From JAIBJN01 sp963784175 (GTDB lineage Bacteria; Actinomycetota; Thermoleophilia; Gaiellales; Gaiellaceae), in NCBI GenBank assembly GCA_963784175.1, contig CAWAQJ010000013.1, positions 62,001 to 126,000 of the forward strand: DNA of 64,000 bases, read 5' to 3'. Below, piece by piece: positions 15,779-23,645 of the stretch. Each line of letters opens with the position of its first letter. Position 1 is the stretch's first letter. The position numbers and the translations under genes are program-made. The notes under the pieces are model-generated. The model saw only the letters and a list, made by a program, of their open reading frames with translations, searched no databases and had not been told where the DNA came from.

Positions 15779-17640
15779 TGCGCGGGCGCTTTCCGGCTCT
15801 GGCCGCGGCGCTCGCCCTCCTCGTCCTGCCTTCCGCCGCCGTTGCGGCGACGATCGAGGCGGACGCGAGCGACTATCCCGTCGTCCGGGCGATCTTCGTC
15901 ACGGACGAGCCTTCGGTCACGGCGCCGACCCTGACCGAGAACGGCGAGGAGGTCACCGGCCTCGTCGCCACGAACCTCGGCCGGGGCAAGAGCATCGTCC
16001 TCGCCGTCGACAGTTCGCAGTCGATGGACGGGCAGCCGCTCGACGACGCGGTCGCAGCCGCGAGGGCGTTCGTCGCGGCGAAGCCGCCTGAAGACCGGAT
16101 TGCCGTGGCGACCTTCGCCACGGAGCCTCTCTTCCTCACCGGCTTCCAGACCGCGACGATCGACGCCGACACGGCGCTTCGCTCGATCTCGATCGACGAT
16201 GTCCAGGGGACGACCCTGTACGACGCGCTCGTCCTCTCCGCGAACTCGCTTTCCTCCGAGGACTTCCTCGGGCGCGTCATCATCGTCGTCACCGACGGAA
16301 ACGAGACGCGGAGCGAAGCGACGCTGGACGAGACGATCGCCGCCGCGCAGGACGCCGGCGTGTCGATCTACGTCGTCGGGATCGAGAGCAAGGCATTCAA
16401 CCCCGTCCCGCTCCAGCAGCTCGCCGAGGAGACCGGCGGCCAGTACTACGGCGCCTCCTCGACCGACCTCCTCTCGGAGGTCTACAGCTCGATCGCCGAG
16501 GAGCTGTCGCGCACCTGGCGCCTCGAGTACGTGACGACGGCGCTCCCGAGCGAGAAGGTCACGGTCGCCGCCGAGGCAGGCGGCGAGTCGGCGACGCTCC
16601 AGCTCCTCGCTCCCGGCGACGCTGTCGCGACGCGCAAGCCCGCCGTCGAGGGACGCCTGCCGGCGCAGTTCTTCGGCACCTTCTGGGGCCAGGCTTCCTT
16701 CGCCGCGCTGGTCGGCGTGCTCGTCCTCGGCGCCTTCGCCTTCGCCTTCGCGTCGCCGCGAGGCGCCTGGCTCAAGGGCCGGCTCGAGCCGCACCTCGAC
16801 ACGCGGCGACGGGCCGAGAAGCGGACCGGCCGCGACCGGCTGAAGATCGCCGCGGGCCTCTTCCGCGCCACGGAGAACGCACTCGGCAACTTCAAGCCGT
16901 GGCTCCGGCTCCAGCACACGATCGAGCGGGCCGACATCCCGCTGCGGACCGTGGAGCTCGTCTACGTCATGCTCGCCGCGGGCTTCGTCGCCGGCCTCGT
17001 GACGGCCGGCTTCACCCAGTCGGTCCCGATGATCGCGCTCGGCCTTTTCGGCGGCACCGCGATCCCCTACTTCGTCGTCTCGATCAAGGCGAAGCAGCGG
17101 GTCAAGGCCTTCGAGAACCAGCTCCCCGACCTCCTCGTCACGATGGCCGCGGGCCTCAAGGCGGGCCACAGCTTCCGCCAGTCGCTCCAGAGCGTCGTCG
17201 ACGAGGATCAGCCGCCCGCCTCGAAGGAGCTGGGCCGGGTTCTGACGGAGACGCGGCTCGGTCGTCCGATGGACGAGGCGCTCGCCGAGATGGCCCACCG
17301 GGTCGGCTCCAAGAACTTCGAGTTCGTCATCACCGCGGTGACGATCCAGCGCCAGGTCGGAGGCAGCCTCGCGGGGCTCTTCGACATGGTCGCCGACACC
17401 GTGCGCAACAGACAGCAGTTCGCGAAGAAGATCAAGGGCCTCACGGCGATGGGACGGGCGTCCGCCTACGTCCTCGTCGGGCTCCCCGTCTTCGTCGCGG
17501 GAATGCTCACCGTCGTCAACCCCACGTACATGGCCCCTCTCTGGCACACGACCACGGGCCGGACGCTGGTTCTGGTCGGGCTCGGCATGATCGGCTTCGG
17601 GGCGCTCATCCTCCGCAAAATCGTCAACTTCAGGTACTGA
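15778..17640 (+). CDS. tadB: VWA domain-TadB fusion, pilus inner-membrane platform
   Basis: A 620-aa protein. Residues 1-24 are a signal peptide. Residues about 70-250 are a von Willebrand A domain with a complete MIDAS metal site: VLAVDSSQSMDG (Asp78, Ser80, Ser82), GTTLYDAL (Thr145/146) and VVTDGNET (Asp173). A membrane helix follows at about 303-325, then a TadB part (about 340-620) with further helices and the type II secretion F domain, LPDLLVTMAAGLKAGHSFRQ and QVGGSLAGLFDMVADTVR. Ordinary TadB proteins are about 300 residues and lack the VWA part. The VWA domain would sit outside the membrane, where it could bind pilin, TadE or the wall. Coupled to cpaF; TadC follows one base later. Confidence 0.9.
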   Translation: MRGRFPALAAALALLVLPSAAVAATIEADASDYPVVRAIFVTDEPSVTAPTLTENGEEVTGLVATNLGRGKSIVLAVDSSQSMDGQPLDDAVAAARAFVAAKPPEDRIAVATFATEPLFLTGFQTATIDADTALRSISIDDVQGTTLYDALVLSANSLSSEDFLGRVIIVVTDGNETRSEATLDETIAAAQDAGVSIYVVGIESKAFNPVPLQQLAEETGGQYYGASSTDLLSEVYSSIAEELSRTWRLEYVTTALPSEKVTVAAEAGGESATLQLLAPGDAVATRKPAVEGRLPAQFFGTFWGQASFAALVGVLVLGAFAFAFASPRGAWLKGRLEPHLDTRRRAEKRTGRDRLKIAAGLFRATENALGNFKPWLRLQHTIERADIPLRTVELVYVMLAAGFVAGLVTAGFTQSVPMIALGLFGGTAIPYFVVSIKAKQRVKAFENQLPDLLVTMAAGLKAGHSFRQSLQSVVDEDQPPASKELGRVLTETRLGRPMDEALAEMAHRVGSKNFEFVITAVTIQRQVGGSLAGLFDMVADTVRNRQQFAKKIKGLTAMGRASAYVLVGLPVFVAGMLTVVNPTYMAPLWHTTTGRTLVLVGLGMIGFGALILRKIVNFRY

Positions 17641-17641
17641 C

Positions 17642-18556
17642 ATGACTTTGCTACTTCTTCTCGCAGGTGCATCGGTAGGCCTCGCCGTCTACCTCGTCAT
17701 GGATCTCATGACGTTGTCCGCGCGCGAGCGCGTGGGCTCCATCCGCCGTGCGGCGACGTACGGCAAGAACCGGATCGTCGTGGGCAGGATGCTGGACGAC
17801 GGGACCTTCAAGGACCGCGCGCTCACGCCCATGAAGACCGGCCTCGCCCGAGCCGTCCTCCGGATCACTCCGCGGGCGAGCATCGAGACCGTCTCGACGA
17901 AGCTCCTCAACGCGGGTCTCAACCGCAGGGTGTCGCCGACGACCTATCTGGCGTCCAAGGCGGTCGTCGGCTTCATCGGGTTCGTCGGCGGGCAGATCTT
18001 CGCCCAGGCGTCCGGCCAGGCCTCCCGCGGCATCCTGCTCGGGCTGGCCATGGCGGTCGTCGGCTTCATGGTCCCCGACGTCATCCTCACCTTCAAGATG
18101 CGGGCCCGGAGGGAGATCCTGCGGGCCGAGCTCCCCGACGCACTCGATCTGCTGGCCGTCTCGGTCGAGGCCGGCATGGGCTTCGACGGCGCCATCTCGA
18201 AGCTGACCGAGCACATGGAGGGCCCGCTCGCCGACGAGTTCGCGCTCGCGCTCGGTGAGATGCGTATCGGTGAGAGCCGCACGAACGCGCTCACGAAGAT
18301 GATGAAGCGCGTCAACACGACCGAGTTCTCGGCCTTCGTCCGGTCGATCATCCAGGCGGACCAGATCGGCATCTCGCTCGGCCGGATCCTCAAGGTCCAG
18401 GCCTCCGACACCCGAACCCGGCGCCAGCTCGCCGCAGAGGAGCGGGCGATGAAGGCCCCGATCAAGATGCTCTTCCCGACCGTGCTCTTCATCTTCCCGG
18501 CGATGTTCATCGTCATCCTCGGGCCGGCCTTCCTCAATCTCTCGGAGCTGTTCTAG
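17642..18556 (+). CDS. tadC: TadC-like inner-membrane pilus platform protein
   Basis: A 304-aa protein beginning with a membrane helix (LLLLLAGASVGLAVYLVMDLM), then a cytoplasmic stretch, two helices near residues 103-145, the type II secretion F domain with RAELPDALDLLAVSVEAGMGFDGAISKL and IIQADQIGISLGRILKVQA, and a final helix (TVLFIFPAMFIVILGPAFL). TadB and TadC together form the membrane platform on which CpaF acts. Start ATG at 17642, one base after the tadB stop codon. Confidence 0.9.
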   Translation: MTLLLLLAGASVGLAVYLVMDLMTLSARERVGSIRRAATYGKNRIVVGRMLDDGTFKDRALTPMKTGLARAVLRITPRASIETVSTKLLNAGLNRRVSPTTYLASKAVVGFIGFVGGQIFAQASGQASRGILLGLAMAVVGFMVPDVILTFKMRARREILRAELPDALDLLAVSVEAGMGFDGAISKLTEHMEGPLADEFALALGEMRIGESRTNALTKMMKRVNTTEFSAFVRSIIQADQIGISLGRILKVQASDTRTRRQLAAEERAMKAPIKMLFPTVLFIFPAMFIVILGPAFLNLSELF

Positions 18557-18577
18557 CCGCCGCCCGGCGATCAGAGC

Positions 18578-20015
18578 ATGGCCGTGAGCGAGGAGACGAC
18601 GCAGGAGTCCCCCCAGAACGAAGCCGAGACCGGCTTCGGCACCGGCCTGCGCGGCAAGCTCGAGAAGCGCCGCGAGCCGGCGGCGGCGCCGAACGGCGCA
18701 GCCGTCAAGGAAGCCGAGGCGGCCGAGGAGCTCCTGACCGAGCCCCACACGAACGGTGCCGCCTCCTCCGGCGAGGCGGACGCTCTGCGCGCCGAGCTCG
18801 CCGCCTCGATCGACCGCGAGCGCGAGCTGCGGGCCGAGCTCTCCGCGTCCTTCTCCGCCCGGGACGAGCAGACCGCAGTCGACAACGACTATGCGACCCG
18901 CTCCGCCGAGCTCGACGTCCGCGCCGCGACGGCTCGCGTCCGCCGAGCAAGAGATCGAGCTCCGCGAGGCGCGCCTGCACGAGCAGCTGCAGAACTTCCG
19001 CGAGGAGCGCGAGCGCCTCTCGGAGCTGGAGACGCAGGTCACCGCCTCGGAGGCGCTCACGAGCGAGCGCTCCGACCAGGTCGAGTCCAAGCTCAAGGAG
19101 CTGAAGGACGCCGACCGCCAGCGCGAGAAGCTCGCCTCCGAGCTAGCCAAGCAGGCGCAGTCGCTGAACTCGCAGGAGACGAAGATCGTCCGCCGCGAGC
19201 AGAACGTCGCCAGTCGCGAGGCGGAGATGAAGGCCCGCCAGGAGGCCCGCGACCGTGCGCTCGCCGAGCGCGAGGGCGCCCTGCGCGAGCAGGAGAAGGG
19301 CTTCTCCAAGCGCGAGGGGACCATCGCCGCACGCGAGCGCGAGCTGGCGAAGGAGTACTCGCGCGTGCAGGCCAAGGAAGAGGCGCTCGAGGAGCGCGAG
19401 GCCGACGTGCGGACGAAGCACGACCGCCTTCGCCTCGACGCCGAGCGCATGGAGCGCGACATGTCGGGCCGCGACCGTACGACCCAGGATTACGCGGCTC
19501 TGTCGGCCGAGATGGAGCGGCGCGAAGCCGAGATGGTCGCGCGCGAGGCCGAGCTCCACCTCCGCGAGGCGCATCTCGCCCGCGTCGAGTCCGAGACGTC
19601 CAAGATCGCCGACGTCGAGGCTCTCCAGGACCGTCTCAAGGAGCGGGAGCGCGAGATCGCCGAGCGCGAGGCAGAGATCTCCAACACCGAGGACGTCGTC
19701 GAGTCCCAGCGCAAGAGGCTCGACCGCCGGGAGAAGCGCCTGACCGAGACCGAGGCGTCGCTCCGCGACCGGCTCCTCGACCTCGACGGTCGCGAGAACG
19801 AGCTCGACGCCAAGGAAGCGCGTGTCGAGGCCGACCTCGAGATCCGCGAGGACAAGCTCGAGCGCCGCGAGCTCGAGCTGGCCGACCTCCAGGAGCGGCT
19901 GGGCCAGAAGGAGAACGAGCTGGCCGAGTACGTCGCCCAGGTCCAGACGGAGCTGAAGCGCCGCGAGGACGACTGGTGGGAGAAGGTCACCGGGGGCGAA
20001 GGGCCCCCGAAGTAG
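18578..20015 (+). CDS. Long coiled-coil protein at the end of the Tad operon, frame broken by one base
   Basis: Read with a single-base correction this is a 478-aa protein. Residues 1-118 are read in one frame (ATG 18578, an acidic Ala/Glu-rich N-terminus), and the rest in the next frame from CTC at 18933, joining ...ELDVRAAT to LASAEQEIELREARL. The extra G is at or near 18932. From about residue 65 almost the whole chain is heptad coiled coil, rich in Arg-Glu (for example EREGALREQEKGFSKREGTI), ending with DDWWEKVTGGEGPPK. No signal peptide or membrane helix is present. It follows tadC by 21 bases, so it belongs to the pilus operon and may be a cytoplasmic scaffold (inference). Confidence 0.75.
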
Positions 20016-20018
20016 GGA

Positions 20019-20696
20019 CTAGGCGGGCGCGCCTTCGCGCTCGCGCCACAGCTCGAGCGTTTCCCAGCTGGCGATCGTGTCGGCCGAGACCTGCGCTCCC
20101 AGGTCGGTGGGGGAGTCCGCCCAGTGGATCTGCGTGACCTTCGTCGCGCTCGGCTGGGGCTCCGCGCCCTTGCGCAGCGTCGCGTGGTAGACGACGAGCG
20201 CCGAGCCCGTGTCGTCGCTCACGACGATCCCGACGGGCTGGAAGCCGGGCAGGTCAGCCTCGGAGAGGCCGATCTCCTCGGCCGCATCGGCGAGCACCGC
20301 GTCCCGCGGCTCCTCGGTCGGGCTCAACCCGCCTGACGCCGACGCCGTCCAGAGAAGCGGGTCACGGCCGATCGACGGCCCGCGCTGCTGGAACAGGACG
20401 GGCCCTTCGGGGCGCTGGACGAACAGCTGCACGCCGAGCGCGAAGCCGAGCCGGTAGCCGAGGGACGGCTCCGCGAAGACAACCATGGCCTCGGCGTAGC
20501 GCCCGTGGCGGCGCAGGATGGCGCCGTCATGGGCGACTCCGTGGCAGAAAGCGATCGGCCCGTCGAACCGGCCCTTCGTCCGCGAGAGGACGAGCGCCGC
20601 GTCGTCGACGGCCCGCAGGAGCGGGGACTCGACCGGGAGGCCGAACGGGAAGGGACGGAACCGCGGCTCCCCCTCGAGCGTGACGATCGCGCGCAT
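20019..20696 (-). CDS. Nudix-fold protein with a degenerate Nudix box
   Basis: A 225-aa protein starting at ATG 20696. Residues about 95-200 form a Nudix fold: GVQLFVQRPEGPVLFQQRG, the box GGLSPTEEPRDAVLADAAEEIGL, and later GIVVSDDTGSALVVYHATL. In the box the usual Arg-Glu before the hydrophobic residue is replaced by Ala-Asp, while the EExG metal-binding core is kept, so hydrolase activity is uncertain. An N-terminal domain of about 90 residues is typical of Nudix proteins acting on larger substrates. It converges with the Tad operon, with three bases between the stop codons. Confidence 0.65.
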   Translation of the reverse strand: MRAIVTLEGEPRFRPFPFGLPVESPLLRAVDDAALVLSRTKGRFDGPIAFCHGVAHDGAILRRHGRYAEAMVVFAEPSLGYRLGFALGVQLFVQRPEGPVLFQQRGPSIGRDPLLWTASASGGLSPTEEPRDAVLADAAEEIGLSEADLPGFQPVGIVVSDDTGSALVVYHATLRKGAEPQPSATKVTQIHWADSPTDLGAQVSADTIASWETLELWREREGAPA

Positions 20697-20736
20697 CGGG
20701 GAAAGTGTGGCGGATCGGCCCGACGGGCCGGAGGGT

Positions 20737-23385
20737 CTACCTCGGGATGACGGTCTCGACGGCGATCGTCGCCGGGTCGACGCCCGCGTCGATGTAGGCC
20801 GTGTCCGTGCCCGGGCCGCCGTGGATCTGCGCGTCGGCCTCGTCGTCGTCCGCCTCGAGGACGTCGTTGTCGAACCCACCGTTGAGGGTGTCGACGCCCG
20901 CGCCGCCCACGATCGTGTCGTTGCCGTCGCCGCCGGCGAGCGAGTCGTTGCCCGCCGCTCCAGAGATCTGGTCGGCGCCCGCGTTTCCGTTGATGACGTC
21001 GTTGCCTGCGCCGCCGACGAGGACGTCGTTGCCGTTGCCGCCGTTCAGCTCATCGCCGAGGTCGCCGCCGATCAGCGTCAGGACTCCCGCGTAGGCGAGC
21101 CCGGCGCCGAAGCCGCCGCGACCCGAGAGGAAGTTGACGCCGCCGGCGCCCGAGAAGTCGATTTCGCCGGGGAGCACGTCGAAGGTGACGTCGACGTCGC
21201 CGTCGGAGTTCAGCGAGACGCCGCTCAGGCCCGCCGCGAAGGTGTCGTTCGCCGCCGTGCCGACGACGATCAGCTCGTCCGCCGCGTCGCCGAGCTTGAG
21301 CGACAGCTCGATCTCCGGCGAGTTGGACTCGCCGGTGGCTCCCGGCGCGAGCAGGCCCGCAGACTGATCGAGGGTGAGGTGCTCGGCCGCCCCTGTGACG
21401 CCGAGGACCTCGACCGCCTCGGTGTTCGTCGTCGTGGCGACGCCGCATGCCACCGGCGTCGCGCCGAAGCGGATCTCGCCGCCGACGACGGCCAGGGTCG
21501 CGGTGCCTCCCGTGGGCATGCTGGCGACGACGGTCTGGGTGGCCGCGCGGTACTCGCATGCCCCGGCGGGTGGAGGAGGCGGTGGGGGCGGAGGCTCCTG
21601 TCCCGGGTCTGCGATCGCGTTCTCGACGGCGATCGTGGCGGGGTCGATGCCCGCGCCGTCGTAGAAGGCCGTGTCGGTGTCGGGGCCACCATGGATCTGC
21701 GTGTCTGCCTCGCCGTCGTCCGCGTCGAGGAAGTCGTCGCCGAAGCCGGCGTTCATGTTGTCCGCTCCGGGGCCGCCGATGAGATGGTCGTTGCCGTTCC
21801 CGGTCGTGATCGCGTCGTTGCCCCCGCGTCCTTCGACCAGGTCGTTGCCGTCGTGCGAGAAGATGATGTCGTCGCCGGCGCCGCCGTAGATGAAGTCGTC
21901 CTTGGCGCTGCCGATCAGCTCGTCTCCCTGGTCACCACCGAAGATGGTCAGCGGTCCCTGGAAGGCGAGCCCTGCGCCGCCCTGGCCGCGACCGTTGATG
22001 AAGTTCTTGCCGCCCAGCCCGTGGATCTCGAGCGGGAAAGCACCGGGGGAGAAGAGGACGTCGACGTCTCCGTCGGAGTTGAGCGCCATGCCGTTCTGAC
22101 CGGGCGCCAGCGTGTCGTCGCCCTCCGTCCCGAAGACGATGATCGTGTCCGAGGCGTCGGCAAGAGAGGTCGAGAGCTCGATCTCGGGGAGGTTGAACTC
22201 GGAGGTGAAGCCGGGGCCGAGGAAGCCGTCGGACATGTCGAGCGTGAACTCCTCGGTCGCGCCGGCCGCGCCGGTGACGGAGATCGAGTCGGTGTTGGTC
22301 GTCGTCGCGCCCGCGCAGTCGACCGGCACGGCGCCGAACTGCAGGTCGCCATCGGCGGCGACCTTGAGAGTCGCATGGCCGCCGGGCTCCAGGAGCGCCG
22401 TGACGGCCTTGGTGGTCGCGTTGTACGAGCAGGCCTCCACCGGCGCCGCTCCGATGGAGCGCTCGGATGCGCTCGGATTCGGGTCGAGGCCCGGGTCGTA
22501 GTAGGAGGTGTCCGTGTCGGGGCCTCCGTTGATCTGTGTGTCGGCCTGGCCGTCGAAGGCGAGCAGGAGGTCGTTGCCGAAGCCGCCGTTGAGCTGGTCG
22601 GCACCGGAGCCGCCGACGATGAAGTCAATGCCGTCGCTCCCGGTCAGCTTGTCGTTGCCGCCTCCGCCCTGGAGGTCGTCGTCGCCCGCGTTGCCGCTGA
22701 TGATGTCGTTGCCAGCGCCTCCGCGCAGCACGTCGTGGCCGTTGCCGCCGTTGAGCTCGTCCCCGAGGTCGCCGGCGATCAGCGTCACGTTGCCCGCGTA
22801 GGCCAGCCCCGCGCCCCAGCCGCCGCGGCCGGTGAGGAAGTTCACGCCGCTGCCGCCCCGGACCTCGACGTGGCCCGGAAGCGGGGAGAAGGTGACGTCG
22901 ACGTCTCCGTCGTTGTTGAAGGAGAAGCCGCTCGCGCCCATTGCCATGTTGTCGTTGCCGGAGGTGCCGATGACGAGGAGCTCGTCGCCCGCGTCCCCGA
23001 GCGCGACGGTCATCTCTATCTCCGGGAAGTTCGTCTCCGTGGCCGCGCCGGGACCGAACCCGCCGCCCGACTCGTCGAGGGTCAGGCTCTCGACCGTGCC
23101 GGCGCTGCCGGCGATCGAGATGGAGTCGGTGTTCGTCGTGGTGGCCGCGCCGCATGCTGCCGGCGTCGCGCCGAAGTGGAGCGCGCCGCCCACGACGACG
23201 AGCGTCGCGTCGTCACCCGGGTCGATCGTGGCCGTGACCGCCTTGGTCGTGGCGTTGTACGAGCAGGACTCAGCAGCGGCCAGCGCGGGAAAAACCGCCA
23301 TGACCAAGAAGATCGCCCCCGTCAGGACGACCATACGGATGTGTGCGTTGGGTGGCCGCACGGTGTTTCGGGCCGCTACAGGCAT
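20737..23385 (-). CDS. Secreted RTX-type calcium-binding repeat protein, three modules
   Basis: An 882-aa exported protein (membrane signal at about residues 17-38). It consists of three similar modules of about 280 residues starting near residues 41, 318 and 609. Each opens with C(S/E)Y(N/R)..T..V.A, has a beta-rich part containing TTTNT(D/E)(S/A) and a (D/E)GD(V)DV(T/L)F segment, then a block of GGxGxDxx calcium-binding repeats (for example GGAGNDVINGNAGADQ), and closes with a segment like GGPDTDTAYYD..(I/L)DP. Modules 1 and 2 are joined by SERSIGAAPVEA and modules 2 and 3 by a Pro run. RTX repeats fold on calcium outside the cell. No enzyme or adhesin domain is recognisable. A paralogue lies 260 bases upstream. 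Confidence 0.85.
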   Translation of the reverse strand: MPVAARNTVRPPNAHIRMVVLTGAIFLVMAVFPALAAAESCSYNATTKAVTATIDPGDDATLVVVGGALHFGATPAACGAATTTNTDSISIAGSAGTVESLTLDESGGGFGPGAATETNFPEIEMTVALGDAGDELLVIGTSGNDNMAMGASGFSFNNDGDVDVTFSPLPGHVEVRGGSGVNFLTGRGGWGAGLAYAGNVTLIAGDLGDELNGGNGHDVLRGGAGNDIISGNAGDDDLQGGGGNDKLTGSDGIDFIVGGSGADQLNGGFGNDLLLAFDGQADTQINGGPDTDTSYYDPGLDPNPSASERSIGAAPVEACSYNATTKAVTALLEPGGHATLKVAADGDLQFGAVPVDCAGATTTNTDSISVTGAAGATEEFTLDMSDGFLGPGFTSEFNLPEIELSTSLADASDTIIVFGTEGDDTLAPGQNGMALNSDGDVDVLFSPGAFPLEIHGLGGKNFINGRGQGGAGLAFQGPLTIFGGDQGDELIGSAKDDFIYGGAGDDIIFSHDGNDLVEGRGGNDAITTGNGNDHLIGGPGADNMNAGFGDDFLDADDGEADTQIHGGPDTDTAFYDGAGIDPATIAVENAIADPGQEPPPPPPPPPAGACEYRAATQTVVASMPTGGTATLAVVGGEIRFGATPVACGVATTTNTEAVEVLGVTGAAEHLTLDQSAGLLAPGATGESNSPEIELSLKLGDAADELIVVGTAANDTFAAGLSGVSLNSDGDVDVTFDVLPGEIDFSGAGGVNFLSGRGGFGAGLAYAGVLTLIGGDLGDELNGGNGNDVLVGGAGNDVINGNAGADQISGAAGNDSLAGGDGNDTIVGGAGVDTLNGGFDNDVLEADDDEADAQIHGGPGTDTAYIDAGVDPATIAVETVIPR

Positions 23386-23441
23386 CGGACAGTATCCCTG
23401 GGTACGACTCGGGGCAACCCACGGATCGCCGGTCCGTCCTA

Positions 23442-23454
23442 AGGTCTAGTACCG
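23442..23454 (-). promoter_or_regulatory. AGGTCTAG-TACC motif upstream of the first RTX gene
   Basis: AGGTCTAGTACCG, written on the plus strand, lies about 57 bases upstream of the RTX start at 23385. Nearly the same string recurs upstream of the second RTX gene at 25528, suggesting a common regulator or promoter element. Function unproven. Confidence 0.35.
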
Positions 23455-23461
23455 CGAGTAT

Positions 23462-23566
23462 CTAGCGCGGGAAGTGGATCTCGACGGCTACGGGCGCCGG
23501 GTCGGCGAGCCGGTCGTAGTAGGCCGTGTCGTTGCCCGCGCCGCCGTCGATGAGGGCGTCCGCGAT
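23462..23566 (-). pseudogene. C-terminal remnant of a third RTX-type protein
   Basis: On the minus strand 34 codons read IADALIDGGAGNDTAYYDRL followed by ADPAPVAVEIHFPR and a TAG stop. This matches the closing segment of both intact paralogues (GGPGTDTAYID..VDPATIAVE... and GAAGIDTAYTD..LDPSPVGVE...). There is no start codon and the frame is not continued upstream, so it is the tail of a destroyed third copy. Confidence 0.7.
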
Positions 23567-23568
23567 GC

Positions 23569-23610
23569 AACGCCGGCGCCGACCAGATCACGGGAGGCAC
23601 GGGCAACGAG
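23569..23610 (+). pseudogene. Inverted RTX fragment
   Basis: On the plus strand 14 codons read NAGADQITGGTGNE, an RTX repeat. The intact upstream gene encodes NAGADQISGAAGND on the minus strand, and GGCGCCGACCAGATC is identical in both. Because all intact RTX coding here is on the minus strand, this piece is inverted and abuts the C-terminal remnant, marking a rearrangement junction near 23567. Confidence 0.55.
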
Positions 23611-23635
23611 GGGGAGGCACCAGGCCTCCCCCTCG
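23607..23635. terminator. Strong hairpin after the second RTX gene
   Basis: CGAGGGGGAGGC (23607-23618) pairs perfectly with GCCTCCCCCTCG (23624-23635) over a 5-base loop. It lies 11 bases past the stop of the second RTX gene. The T-rich run TCTTTT is on the plus-strand side; on the minus strand the tail is TTGCCC. It probably ends minus-strand transcription and may work in both directions. Confidence 0.65.
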
Positions 23636-23645
23636 AGTCTTTTCG

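Noticed and set aside
18920..18945. Programmed frameshift in the coiled-coil gene
   Set aside because: No slippery sequence or following structure is visible, and five other unrelated genes show the same single extra base, so an error is more likely.
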